Shown here: in pieces, positions 16,179-24,750 of the stretch
Numbering within the stretch: the stretch's first letter is position 1
Layout: each line of letters opens with the position of its first letter
NCBI RefSeq assembly: GCF_001905885.1
Contig: NZ_LIYH01000004.1
Coordinates: forward strand, 620,001-684,000
From: Streptomyces sp. CB03234
GTDB lineage: Bacteria; Actinomycetota; Actinomycetes; Streptomycetales; Streptomycetaceae
Direction: 5' to 3'
Length of the DNA: 64,000 nucleotides
Program-made: the position numbers and the translations under genes
The notes under the pieces: model-generated
What the model saw: the letters and a program-made list of their open reading frames with translations, nothing else
Told to the model about the DNA's origin: nothing
Databases searched by the model: none

Positions 16179-17504
16179 CTATGCGCCAGGTGACGCCGAT
16201 TCACCGGTTCGGCGGTGGCGGGGCGGTACGGGGGCGGCTCGGCCCGGCAGCCGCTTCTCCAGAAGGGTGACCGCGTACGCATGGCCCAGGCCGCCGTCCT
16301 TCGCGGCCTGTTCGCCCACGACGCCGTACCCGGCCGCCTCGTAGTACGCGCGCAGCCGGGCGTTGCCGGCCAGGCAGTCCAGCCGGCACAGGCTCCGCCC
16401 GGCCGCGGCGACGCGCCGTTCCGCCTCGGCGAGCATCCGGCGCCCGGTGCCGGGCGGTGCGGTGCGGCGGTCGGTCATCAGCCGGTGGACGTACCCGGCC
16501 GCCGGGGGCTGCGGACCCCAGGCGGCGGGGTCCTCCCACCACAGCTCCCAGGCCCCGGCGACCGGCCCGCCGGGGCCGAGCGTGGCGATCCAGACCTCGC
16601 CGTCGGCCAGGCGAGCCCGGAAGTGGTCCTCGCCGAGCTGTCCCGGCTTCCACTGGTCGATCCCGTGGGCGAGCTGCCACCGCGCCGCGTCGTCGCGCAG
16701 CCGGACCAGGCCGGGCAGGTCGTCCTCGCCCGCGCGCCGGAACGACAGCGGCGGTTCCCCGGCCGGGTCGAGCAGGTTCGCGCGCAGGGCGGCGACCAGG
16801 TCGTCGTCCACGCCCAGCAGGCCGGCGGCGTAGCCGCGTACGGAACCGTGCCGCTCGGTCAGGGCGGCGAGGAACAGGCGCATCACGTCCGCGGGGGCAC
16901 GTCCGTAGCCGGGCCAGTCGGGGCGGCGTCCGGCGTGGGCGGCCCGCCAGTCGGCGATCAGCCGGTCGGTGGCGAGCTCGGTGAGGGCGAAGTCCTCGAC
17001 GATGTCGGTCTCGTCCACGCCCAGCAGGGCCAGGACGAGCGCGGCCAGCAGGCCGGTGCGGTCCTTGCCGGAGGCGCAGTGGAAGACCACCGGGCCGTCG
17101 TCCGCGCCCGCGATCACTTCGAGGGCGCGGCGCAGTTCCTTGACGCCGTCGTGGGCGACTTCCAGGTAGCGCTCGGCGAGGTACGGCCCGGGCTCGACGT
17201 CCGGGCCGAGGGCGGCCTGGTCGTAGGGCCGGTGCTCGACGCTGAGGTTGTGGTAGGCCAGCGAAGGGTGGTCGGGGACGCGGCCCTTGGCGTCGATCTC
17301 CCACGGGTAGCGCAGGTCGATGACGGTACGGACGCCCAGTGCGAGGAAGCGGTCCCAGTCCGCGCCGCCGTCGGACGCGCTCAGCTTTCCCAGCGAGTCG
17401 GAGCGGAACAGCTTCCCCCACCGCACACGGCGGCCGTCCCCGGTGACGTACCCGCCGAGGTCCCGGAAGTTGTGCAGCCGTTCGAAATTCAGGTGTCTGG
17501 TCAC
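16179..17504 (-). CDS. Tyrosine phosphatase-GNAT acetyltransferase fusion
   Basis: 441-aa bifunctional protein. Residues 1-245 are a protein-tyrosine phosphatase of the DSP/PtpA-like type: start RHLNFERLHNFRDLGGY, general-acid region VIDLRYPWEID, and P-loop HCASGKDRTG at 142-151 with catalytic Cys143 and Arg149. Residues about 253-420 are a GNAT acetyltransferase (LSFRRAGEDDLPGLVRLRD, acetyl-CoA loop near GTGRRMLAEAERRV, NARLRAYYEAAGYG). A GTG at 17504 follows the TetR stop by 11 bp, so the two genes are probably co-transcribed. Substrates are unknown; the fusion suggests removal of phosphate and acetylation acting on one metabolite or protein. Confidence 0.85.
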   Translation of the reverse strand: MTRHLNFERLHNFRDLGGYVTGDGRRVRWGKLFRSDSLGKLSASDGGADWDRFLALGVRTVIDLRYPWEIDAKGRVPDHPSLAYHNLSVEHRPYDQAALGPDVEPGPYLAERYLEVAHDGVKELRRALEVIAGADDGPVVFHCASGKDRTGLLAALVLALLGVDETDIVEDFALTELATDRLIADWRAAHAGRRPDWPGYGRAPADVMRLFLAALTERHGSVRGYAAGLLGVDDDLVAALRANLLDPAGEPPLSFRRAGEDDLPGLVRLRDDAARWQLAHGIDQWKPGQLGEDHFRARLADGEVWIATLGPGGPVAGAWELWWEDPAAWGPQPPAAGYVHRLMTDRRTAPPGTGRRMLAEAERRVAAAGRSLCRLDCLAGNARLRAYYEAAGYGVVGEQAAKDGGLGHAYAVTLLEKRLPGRAAPVPPRHRRTGESASPGA

Positions 17505-17515
17505 AACCGGGCACC

Positions 17516-18076
17516 CTATGCGGCGTCTTGGCGCAGCAGCAGGTCCGCCGCCTCCCGTGCCTCCCGGGCGGGGCCGGACGAGCCGGTGAGGGCGGCGGTG
17601 GTCATGGCGCCCTCCGCGAGCAGGGTCACATACGCACCGGCGGAGGCGGGTGCGCCCGCCTCGGTCACCAGGTCGGTGACGTAGTGCCGGAACTCCTCCT
17701 TGTGCCGGCGCGCGGCCTCGGCCACCTCCGGCGACGTGGCGCCGAGCTCCCCGAAGGAGTTGATGAACGCGCAGCCCCGGTAGCCCGGTTCCTCGAACCA
17801 GGTGTGCAGCCAGTCGAAGACCGCGAGCACCCGCTCGCGCGGCGGGCCGTCCACACGGTCCACATACGCGGCGAGGCCGGCGCGCCAGCGGGCGTCGCGC
17901 CGCAGCAGGTACGCCTCGACCAGCGCGCCCTTGGACGGGAACAGCTGGTACAGGCGCCGCAGGGTGACTCCGGACGCGGACCGGACGGCATCCATGCCGA
18001 CGGCCTGGATGCCCTGGCCGTAGAACAGCTCCTCGGCCGCGTCGAGGACCCGGCTCCTGGCCGCCTCGGTGTCCAT
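17516..18076 (-). CDS. TetR-family regulator
   Basis: 186-aa repressor. The helix-turn-helix is at residues about 6-50 (RSRVLDAAEELFYGQGIQAV then VTLRRLYQLFPSKGAL). The C-terminal domain has the TetR_C type phrase WFEEPGYRGCAFINSFGELG, common in AcrR/YcdC-like regulators. The ATG at 18076 faces a divergent NTF2-like gene; between them are two perfect GAGAAC-N4-GTTCTC palindromes. I infer autoregulation and repression of the divergent gene, released by an unknown ligand. Confidence 0.92.
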   Translation of the reverse strand: MDTEAARSRVLDAAEELFYGQGIQAVGMDAVRSASGVTLRRLYQLFPSKGALVEAYLLRRDARWRAGLAAYVDRVDGPPRERVLAVFDWLHTWFEEPGYRGCAFINSFGELGATSPEVAEAARRHKEEFRHYVTDLVTEAGAPASAGAYVTLLAEGAMTTAALTGSSGPAREAREAADLLLRQDAA

Positions 18077-18095
18077 GTCGCCACTCCCTTGCGTG

Positions 18096-18111
18096 GAGAA
18101 CCATCGTTCTC
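18096..18111. promoter_or_regulatory. TetR operator 1, GAGAAC-N4-GTTCTC
   Basis: Perfect 6-bp-arm palindrome GAGAACCATCGTTCTC, 20 bp upstream of the TetR start. It is identical in arms and spacing to the second site 35 bp away. This is the type of site bound by many TetR dimers. Confidence 0.8.
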
Positions 18112-18130
18112 GTACGGTACTCGACAGGGT

Positions 18131-18146
18131 GAGAACGAGCGTTCTC
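18131..18146. promoter_or_regulatory. TetR operator 2, GAGAAC-N4-GTTCTC
   Basis: Perfect palindrome GAGAACGAGCGTTCTC, 25 bp upstream of the NTF2-like start at 18171. Centre-to-centre distance to operator 1 is 35 bp. Confidence 0.8.
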
Positions 18147-18170
18147 GCCCGGCTTCGAGAGGAGACCGCC

Positions 18171-18581
18171 GTGCGCCCGCCCCTGCCGCCGTTCACCGAG
18201 GAGACCGCCCGCCTGAAGGTGCGGCTCGCCGAGGACGCCTGGAACACCCGCGACCCCCGGAAGGTCGCCCTCGCCTACACCGAGGACTCCGAGTGGCGCA
18301 ATCGCGACGTCTTCCTGCGCGGCCGGGACGAGATCGTCGCCTTTCTCACCGCCAAGTGGCAGCGCGAACTCGGCTACCGGCTCCGCAAGGAACTGTGGGC
18401 CTTCACCGGCGACCGCATCGCCGTGCGCTTCGCGTACGAGTACCACGAAACCGACGGCCGGTGGTTCCGCGCGTACGGCAACGAGAACTGGGAGTTCGAC
18501 GAGCACGGCCTGATGCGCAGGCGCTACGCGAGCATCAACGACGTGCCCATCGCGGCTCCCTCGGAGCGGATCACTGTCTGA
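18171..18581 (+). CDS. DUF1348 / NTF2-like protein
   Basis: 136-aa soluble protein with a SnoaL/NTF2-like cone fold of the DUF1348 family. Typical features are FTEETARLKVRLAEDAWNTRDP, YTEDSEWRNRDVFLRGRDEI, KELWAFTGDRIAVRFAYEYHE and WEFDEHGLMRRRYASINDV. A GTG at 18171 with GAGAGGAG 6-7 bp upstream is the best start; an earlier in-frame ATG at 18069 would lie under the operators. It is divergent from the TetR gene and likely its target. The function of the family is unknown, probably small-molecule binding or hydrolysis. Confidence 0.9.
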   Translation: MRPPLPPFTEETARLKVRLAEDAWNTRDPRKVALAYTEDSEWRNRDVFLRGRDEIVAFLTAKWQRELGYRLRKELWAFTGDRIAVRFAYEYHETDGRWFRAYGNENWEFDEHGLMRRRYASINDVPIAAPSERITV

Positions 18582-18667
18582 TCCACTGTCTGATTCGCGG
18601 CGAATGCATCGGTCCGTGAGTCTTGGGAACGCGAGAAGTCGACCCGAGATGATCAGAAAGGCGGACC

Positions 18668-19555
18668 ATGACAGATTCCCGTGAGCCCCAGGACCCCGTC
18701 ACCCGGCACCCGCAGCCGGACTTCCCCGAACAGGAGCAGCCGCATCCCGGCTGGACCGGTCCCATGGACCCGCCCCCGGACCACGGCGAGGAGTCCTACC
18801 GGGGCACCGGACTGCTCCGGGACCGCGTCGCCGTCATCACCGGCGGCGACTCCGGTATCGGGCGCGCGGTGAGCCTGGCGTACGCCCGCGAAGGCGCCGA
18901 TGTGATCTTCACCCACCTCCCCGAGGAGGAGGACGAGGCACGCGAGACCGCCCGGCTCGTGGAGGAGGCCGGCCGCAAGGCCATCGCCATGGCCGCCGAC
19001 AACCGCGACGAGGAGCAGTGCCGCGCCCTCATCCGGCGGGCCACCGACGAATTCGGGCGGATCGACATCCTGGTGAACAACGCGGCCTACCAGATGGCCC
19101 AGCCGGACGGCATCGAAGCCATCACGACCGAACAGTTCGACCGGGTGATGAAGACCAACCTGTACGGCATGTTCTGGCTGACCAGGATGGCGCTGCCGCA
19201 CATCCCCAAGGGCGGCTGCGTCATCAACACCACCTCCGTCCAGGCGTACAAGCCCAGCCCGCCCCTGCTCGACTACGCCATGACGAAGGGCGCCATCGTC
19301 ACCTTCACTCAAGGGCTGGCGCAGATGGTCGCCTCGCGCGGCATCCGCGTCAACGCCGTCGCCCCGGGGCCGGTGTGGACACCGCTCATCCCGGCGACGA
19401 TGCCCGAGACGGCCGAGTTCGGAAAGCAGTCGCCGCTCGGCCGCCCGGCCCAGCCGGCCGAGATGGCACCGGCGTACGTCTTCCTCGCCGCACCCAGCGC
19501 GAGTTACATCACCGGAGAGATCGTCAACGCCACCGGCGGCACCCCGCTGCCGTGA
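18668..19555 (+). CDS. Short-chain dehydrogenase/reductase, YghA-like
   Basis: 295-aa SDR oxidoreductase. A 45-aa N-terminal extension rich in Pro, His and Glu (typical of YghA/general-stress SDRs) precedes the Rossmann fold. The nucleotide loop is TGGDSGIGRA, NNAA stabilises the core, and the catalytic residues are the Ser in NTTSVQAY and Tyr/Lys in DYAMTK. It probably reduces aldehydes or ketones with NAD(P)H. AGAAAGG precedes the ATG. The stop overlaps the FUSC gene start by GTGA, so the two are coupled. Confidence 0.92.
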   Translation: MTDSREPQDPVTRHPQPDFPEQEQPHPGWTGPMDPPPDHGEESYRGTGLLRDRVAVITGGDSGIGRAVSLAYAREGADVIFTHLPEEEDEARETARLVEEAGRKAIAMAADNRDEEQCRALIRRATDEFGRIDILVNNAAYQMAQPDGIEAITTEQFDRVMKTNLYGMFWLTRMALPHIPKGGCVINTTSVQAYKPSPPLLDYAMTKGAIVTFTQGLAQMVASRGIRVNAVAPGPVWTPLIPATMPETAEFGKQSPLGRPAQPAEMAPAYVFLAAPSASYITGEIVNATGGTPLP

Positions 19556-20712
19556 CCCCGGCCGCTCACGCACGGCGGCTGTGGCACCGGGCCGGCTGGG
19601 AGGCCGCGGCGGTCGGCCGGTCCGTACGCCGGGCCCTGACCGGCCCCGGGCCGGAGCGGGACCTGGCCGTCCAGTCCATCAAGGCCGCCGGGGCCGCCAT
19701 CGCCGCCTGGGCGGTGGCCGGCTGGTGGTGGCAGGCCCCGCTGGCCCTGATGGCGCCCTGGACGGCGGTCGCCCTCGTCCAGAGCACCGTCTACCGCTCG
19801 GTGCGGACCGGTGTCCAGCAGGTCGTCCTCATCGCCGCCGGCACCGTGCTGGCGGCCGCGGCCGCCGGGCTGACCGGCGGGAACACCATGGCGGCGATGG
19901 CGATCGTGCTGCCCGTCACCGCGCTGCTCGGCAACTACTCCCGCTTCGAGGGCCAGGGCATCTACGCGTCCACGACGGCGCTGTTCGTCCTGGTGTACGG
20001 CTCGTTCAGCGGCTTCGACATCCTGCACCGGCTGCTGGAGACCCTTCTCGGCGCGGCCATCGGCATCGGCGTCAACGCGCTGATCCTGCCGCCCGTGCAC
20101 CTGCGGCACGCCCACGAATCGCTGTGCCGGCTGCCCAGGGACGGCGCGGAGCTGCTGCGCGCCATGGCCGAGGAGATGGAGCGCGGGTACGACCGGCGGC
20201 AGGCCCGGGAGTGGCACACCCGGGCGCGGAGGCTGCCGCAGCTGCTCGCCGACCTCCGCAACGCGCGGATGTGGACCCGGGAGAGCCTGCGCCTCAACCC
20301 GGGCCGGCGGATCCGGCGCCCCGGCCCGGAGCTGCCGTCCACGCAGTGGGACGCGGCGTGGGAGAGCATCGCGGACCACCTGACGGCCCTCACCGGCACG
20401 CTCGCGGAGGCGGCGGGCGACCGCCCCCGGCTCACCCCGCCGCCGGACGACGTCCTCTCGGACGTACCGCCGCTGCTGCACGCCCTCGCGGACGTCTGCA
20501 CGGCGGACTGCGAGGCGCTGAGCGAGCCGGGCGGCGGCGCGGCGGACCGGGACGAGGCCCTGGGGCGGGCCTGGGAGGCGCACCGGCGCCTCAAGGCCCG
20601 GCTCACGGAGCAGGACGACGAGACCGCCACGTCGGTCGGCGGCCTGGCGGCGGAGCTCCAGCAGCTCCTGCACGACCTGGACGACGCGAGGGTCACGGCA
20701 CGGCGCGGGTGA
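19552..20712 (+). CDS. FUSC-family (aromatic acid exporter-like) membrane protein
   Basis: 386-aa protein. Residues 40-185 contain about six transmembrane helices of the FUSC type (AVQSIKAAGAAIAAWAVAGW, APLALMAPWTAVALVQSTVY, GIYASTTALFVLVYGSF, AAIGIGVNALILPP). The rest is a cytosolic helical domain with Arg/Glu-rich segments. Members are half-size relatives of aromatic carboxylic acid exporters. The GTG start overlaps the SDR stop, suggesting joint expression. Substrate unknown. Confidence 0.85.
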   Translation: MTPAAHARRLWHRAGWEAAAVGRSVRRALTGPGPERDLAVQSIKAAGAAIAAWAVAGWWWQAPLALMAPWTAVALVQSTVYRSVRTGVQQVVLIAAGTVLAAAAAGLTGGNTMAAMAIVLPVTALLGNYSRFEGQGIYASTTALFVLVYGSFSGFDILHRLLETLLGAAIGIGVNALILPPVHLRHAHESLCRLPRDGAELLRAMAEEMERGYDRRQAREWHTRARRLPQLLADLRNARMWTRESLRLNPGRRIRRPGPELPSTQWDAAWESIADHLTALTGTLAEAAGDRPRLTPPPDDVLSDVPPLLHALADVCTADCEALSEPGGGAADRDEALGRAWEAHRRLKARLTEQDDETATSVGGLAAELQQLLHDLDDARVTARRG

Positions 20713-21261
20713 CCACCACGGGGCGGGGACCCGCGGCCCCCGTTGTGCGTGGCCGCGCGCCGGGCTGGTTCGGGAGCCGCCCCGGCGCGCGGCATGACTC
20801 GGCGCGGGCGCCGCCCCGCAGGCCCGGCGCGGTCTGCGGAGCGCCCGCGCGACCCGGTGCAGGAGGCGTCCGCCCGTTTCCGCAACCGCGTACGGGCCCC
20901 CGCGGCACGGGCGCCGGTACCCGCGCAAGGGGAGGGCCTGCACACGGACCGGGCGCACGGGCCGACCGGAGCGCCGTACAGGGGCGGGCGGGGCCCCGCG
21001 CCCCCGGCAGCCCGGCCGCCGGCCCCTGTGCAAGGGGCGGGGCCGCACGGACCGGGGGCCGCAGCGGGGCCGCACAGGCCGCCTGCCGTACGTGTCGTGG
21101 CCCGCACGGGCCAGGGCGCCGGCGCCGTACGGGCGCACCCGGCGGGGCGCGCCGGATGTGCCCGTGCGGTGGGCCGGCCCGTCCGTACGGCGGGCCGGGT
21201 GCGCCCGTACCGTGGGCGGAAGCCGCCCGTACGGCGGGCCGGGCCGGTCGGCGCCGGGGCG
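20713..21261. other. 549-bp convergent gap with repeats and a hairpin; no gene seen
   Basis: Extremely GC-rich DNA between the convergent FUSC and YihY genes. All frames are open in part but encode low-complexity Arg/Ala/Gly/Pro text with no family resemblance. CGTAC and GGGCCGG-type words recur throughout. A hairpin (CCGT GGGCGG / CCGCCC .. ACGG) at 21210-21234 could end both transcripts. Confidence 0.6.
21183..21243. repeat. 17-bp direct repeat, 44-bp period, with hairpin
   Basis: CCGTACGGCGGGCCGGG occurs at 21183-21199 and 21227-21243. The second copy overlaps the hairpin at 21210-21234. No coding explanation is evident. Confidence 0.6.
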
Positions 21262-22254
21262 TCAGGCGGGGTGGTCGTCGTCGGGGCGGAGCTCCGGGGG
21301 CCACTTGCGGGTGTCGCGGGGTTCGACGTACGGCTCCTTCGACTCCGGCATGCCGCCGCTGATCGCCCGCTGCCGCGCCAGCTCCGCGTCCAGCTCCAGA
21401 CCCAGCAGGATGGCCAGGTTCGACAGCCACAGCCAGATCAGGAAGGTGATGACACCCGCCAGGGTGCCGTACGTCTTGTTGTACGAGCCGAAGTTCGCCA
21501 CGTACAGCGCGAAACCGCCCGACGCGATCAGCCACAGCAGCACGGCCAGCACGCTTCCCGGGCTCAGCCAGCGGAAGCCCAGGCCGTGGACGTTCGGGGC
21601 ACGCCAGAACAGCAGCCCGATCATCAGGATCACCAGGACGACCAGCACCGGCCACTTGGCGATGTTCCACACCGTGACCGCCTCGTCCCCGAGCCCGATC
21701 GCCTGGCCCGCGCGTTCCGCGAGCGGGCCGGTGAACACCACGATCACCGCGCTCACCGCGAGCAGCACCATCAGCACCAGGGTCAGCCCGACCCTCAGCG
21801 GGGTCAGCTTCCACACGGGACGGCCCTCGGGAAGGTCGTACACGGCGTTCGCGGTACGGATGAAGCCGCCCACGTACCCGGATGCGGACCAGATCGCCGC
21901 CACCAGGCTGATGACCGCCACCACGCCGCTGGCGCCCGGGCTGTCCTGCAGCTGCTTCACCGCGTCGCCGAGGATGTCCCGGACCGGGCCGGGCGCCAGC
22001 TGCTGGAGGTTGTCCAGCACGGCGCGCGTCGCCGACTCGCCGATCATGCCCAGTACCGAGACCAGCACCAGCAGGGCGGGGAAGATCGACAGGACGCTGT
22101 AGTACGTCAGGGCGGCGGCGCGGTCGGGGAGCTCGTCGTCCATGAACTCCTTGCCGGTGCGTTTGAGCACCGCCCGCCAGGACCCGGCGGACAGGTCGGT
22201 CGGTTCCTCGGGCGCCCCTGCGCCTTTTCCCTTTTCCTCACCTGTGTGTGCCAT
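21262..22254 (-). CDS. YihY/virulence factor BrkB family membrane protein
   Basis: 330-aa inner-membrane protein with six main helices. The family hallmarks are ELPDRAAALTYYSVLSIFPALLVL, SASGYVGGFIRTANAVYDLPEGRPVWKL, FGSYNKTYGTLAGVITFLIWLWLSNLAILLGLELDAEL. An acidic/basic N-terminus precedes the first helix. The conserved role is unproven despite the old RNase BN name. The ATG at 22254 is divergent from the aldehyde dehydrogenase with 50 bp between starts. Confidence 0.92.
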   Translation of the reverse strand: MAHTGEEKGKGAGAPEEPTDLSAGSWRAVLKRTGKEFMDDELPDRAAALTYYSVLSIFPALLVLVSVLGMIGESATRAVLDNLQQLAPGPVRDILGDAVKQLQDSPGASGVVAVISLVAAIWSASGYVGGFIRTANAVYDLPEGRPVWKLTPLRVGLTLVLMVLLAVSAVIVVFTGPLAERAGQAIGLGDEAVTVWNIAKWPVLVVLVILMIGLLFWRAPNVHGLGFRWLSPGSVLAVLLWLIASGGFALYVANFGSYNKTYGTLAGVITFLIWLWLSNLAILLGLELDAELARQRAISGGMPESKEPYVEPRDTRKWPPELRPDDDHPA

Positions 22255-22304
22255 ACCGGCACGGGTTACCCGACAGGTCAGGCTCAACCCGAGGAGGACC
22301 CCCC

Positions 22305-23696
22305 ATGCCCATCGCGACCGTCAACCCCGCCACCGGCGAGACGCTCAAGACCTTCGAGGAGCTCACGCCCGACGGGATCGAACGGTGCCTCGCCGCCGCC
22401 GACGCGGCGTTCCGGCGGTACCGCACGACCACGTTCGCCGACCGGGCCCGCCTGCTGGAACGCGCGGCCGACCTGCTGGATGCCGACCAGGAGGACATCG
22501 CCCGCACGATGACCACCGAGATGGGCAAGCCCCTCACCGCCGCCCGCGCGGAGGCGGCCAAGTGCGTCAAGGCCATGCGCTGGTACGCGGCCAACGCCGA
22601 GCGGCTCCTCGCCGACGAGCACCCGCCCGAGGCCGAGGTGCGGGACGCCGGGGCGGCCCACGCGCGCGTGCACTACCGTCCCCTCGGCCCGGTCCTGGCC
22701 GTCATGCCGTGGAACTTCCCGCTCTGGCAGGTGATCCGCTTCGCCGCGCCCGCGCTGATGGCGGGCAACGTCGGGCTGCTCAAGCACGCCTCGAACGTCC
22801 CGCAGACCGCGCTCTACCTGGAGGACCTCTTCCGCCGGGCGGGCTACCCCGACGGCTGCTTCCAGACCCTGCTGGTCGGCTCCCACGCCGTCGAGGGCAT
22901 CCTGCGCGACCGCCGGGTCGCGGCGGCCACGCTCACCGGCAGCGAACCGGCCGGGCGCTCGGTCGCCTCCGTCGCGGGCGACGAGGTGAAGAAGACCGTC
23001 CTGGAACTCGGAGGCAGCGATCCGTACGTGGTGATGCCCTCGGCGGACGTCGACAGGGCCGCCCAGGTCGCCGTCACCGCCCGCGCCCAGAACAACGGCC
23101 AGTCGTGCATCGCGGCCAAGCGGTTCATCGTTCACACGGACGTGTACGACGCGTTCGAGGAGCGGTTCACCGCCGGTATGGCCGCGCTGACCGTCGGCGA
23201 CCCGATGGACGAGTCCACCGACGTCGGGCCGCTCGCCAGCGAAGCCGGCCGCGACGGCCTGGCGGAGCTCGTCGACGACGCCGTACGCGGGGGCGCGACG
23301 GTCCTGTGCGGCGGACGCCGCCCCGAAGGGCTCGAACGCGGCTGGTTCTACGAGCCGACCGTGCTGACCGGCATCACTCCGGACATGCGCATCCACCAGG
23401 AGGAGACCTTCGGGCCGGTCGCCACCCTCTACCGGGTGGCGGACATCGACGAGGCGGTGAAGGTCGCCAACGACACGTACTTCGGGCTCAGCTCCAACGT
23501 CTGGACCCGCGACGACGCCGACGTACAGCGCTTCGTGCGCGACCTGGAGGCGGGCGGCGTATACGTCAACGGCATGACCGCCTCCCATCCCGCGCTGCCG
23601 TTCGGCGGCGTGAAGCGCTCCGGGTACGGGCGTGAGCTGTCCGGGCACGGCATCAAGGAGTTCTGCAACGCCACCACCGTGTGGCAGGCGTCCTAG
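22305..23696 (+). CDS. NAD(P)-dependent succinate-semialdehyde dehydrogenase-like
   Basis: 463-aa aldehyde dehydrogenase. Start motif VNPATGETLKTF, VMPWNFPLWQ at the cofactor site, catalytic Glu234 in LELGGSD and nucleophile Cys268 in NGQSCIAAKR. EEXFGPV and PFGGVKRSGYGRELS complete the family pattern. The short form (about 460 aa), VHYRPLGPV and the MGKPL segment point to the succinate-semialdehyde dehydrogenase group (GabD-like), though other omega-aldehydes are possible. GAGGAGG lies 7 bp before the ATG. It stands alone between a divergent and a convergent gene. Confidence 0.9.
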   Translation: MPIATVNPATGETLKTFEELTPDGIERCLAAADAAFRRYRTTTFADRARLLERAADLLDADQEDIARTMTTEMGKPLTAARAEAAKCVKAMRWYAANAERLLADEHPPEAEVRDAGAAHARVHYRPLGPVLAVMPWNFPLWQVIRFAAPALMAGNVGLLKHASNVPQTALYLEDLFRRAGYPDGCFQTLLVGSHAVEGILRDRRVAAATLTGSEPAGRSVASVAGDEVKKTVLELGGSDPYVVMPSADVDRAAQVAVTARAQNNGQSCIAAKRFIVHTDVYDAFEERFTAGMAALTVGDPMDESTDVGPLASEAGRDGLAELVDDAVRGGATVLCGGRRPEGLERGWFYEPTVLTGITPDMRIHQEETFGPVATLYRVADIDEAVKVANDTYFGLSSNVWTRDDADVQRFVRDLEAGGVYVNGMTASHPALPFGGVKRSGYGRELSGHGIKEFCNATTVWQAS

Positions 23697-23702
23697 CCGC
23701 CG

Positions 23703-24686
23703 CTACAGCGGCTGGACCACCTCGCCGGACGGGGGAGGGGGCGGCGGCGTCCCGTCACCGAACGGGCGCCCGCCCAGCTCCTCACGGTGGTGCGGGGCGC
23801 GCCAGCCGCGCAGATCGGGGCCGCGCGGCACGATCCGCGTCGGGTTGATGTCCCCGTGAACCATGTAGTAGTGCCGCTTGATGTGGTCGAAGTCCACCGT
23901 GTCACCGAAGCCGGGCGTCTGGAACAGGTCCCGCGCGTACGCCCACAGGACCCGGTCCTCGGTGAGCTTGGTGCGGTTGCACTTGAAGTGGCCGTGGTAG
24001 ACCGCGTCGAACCGGACCAGTGTGGTGAACAGCCGGACGTCCGCCTCGGTGATCGTGTCGCCCACCAGGTAGCGCTGCCCGGCCAGGTGCTCCGACACCT
24101 GGTCCAGCCGGGCGAACAGCCGCGCGTACGCCGCGTCGTAGGCCTCCTGGCTCTTGGCGAACCCGGCCTTGTACACGCCGTTGTTGACGTCCTGGTAGAT
24201 GCCCTCCATCCGCTCGTCGATCTCCTCCCGCAGGGCCTCCGGGTAGAGGTCCGGCGCACCCTCGCGGTGCAGGGCCCGCCACTCGGTGGACAGGTCCAGG
24301 GTGATGCGCTGGTAGTCGTTGGTCACCAGCCGGCCGCTCGGTACGTCGACGACCGCCGGAACGCTCACGGGGCCGTCGTACTCCTTCTCCCTGGCCTGGT
24401 ACGCCTCGCTCAGGAACCGGATGCCCAGGACCGGGTCCCGGCCGTCCGGGTCGAGGGTGAAGCGCCAGCTCCGCTCGTCCTGCACCGGGTCGGCGACGGC
24501 GACGGACAGGGCCTCCTCCAGGCCCAGCAGCCGCCGCACCACCAGGGAACGGCTCGCCCACGGGCACGCCCGGCTGACGACGAGCCGGTACCGCCCGGCC
24601 TCGACCGGCCAGCCGTCCCGGCCGTCGGCGGTGATCCGGTCCGTGAAACGGCTCGCGGACCGGGTGAACTCGGCGGAATCGCGCAC
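23703..24686 (-). CDS. Glutathionyl-hydroquinone reductase-like GST (Xi class)
   Basis: 327-aa Xi-class glutathione transferase family protein. The active-site motif CPWAS (in SRACPWASRSLVVRRLL) holds the catalytic Cys, and VPAVVDVPSGRLVTNDY gives the cis-Pro/thiol-binding part. The C-terminal all-helical domain has VNNGVYKAGFAKSQEAYD and YLVGDTITEADVRLFTTLVRFD, hallmarks of this class. Actinobacteria use mycothiol rather than glutathione, so the natural thiol is uncertain. GTG start; a weak AGAAGG is upstream. It converges with the aldehyde dehydrogenase (6 bp between stops). Confidence 0.9.
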   Translation of the reverse strand: MRDSAEFTRSASRFTDRITADGRDGWPVEAGRYRLVVSRACPWASRSLVVRRLLGLEEALSVAVADPVQDERSWRFTLDPDGRDPVLGIRFLSEAYQAREKEYDGPVSVPAVVDVPSGRLVTNDYQRITLDLSTEWRALHREGAPDLYPEALREEIDERMEGIYQDVNNGVYKAGFAKSQEAYDAAYARLFARLDQVSEHLAGQRYLVGDTITEADVRLFTTLVRFDAVYHGHFKCNRTKLTEDRVLWAYARDLFQTPGFGDTVDFDHIKRHYYMVHGDINPTRIVPRGPDLRGWRAPHHREELGGRPFGDGTPPPPPPSGEVVQPL

Positions 24687-24750
24687 GGTGCCTGCCCCTT
24701 CTCGTGACGCGGACGGACGCGTGATGCGGGTACCCACCCGGGGCGCGGTG

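Noticed and set aside
20743..22512. A 589-codon plus-strand frame over the repeat-rich gap
   Set aside because: Half is antisense to the well-supported YihY gene; the rest is low-complexity Arg/Ala/Gly/Pro.
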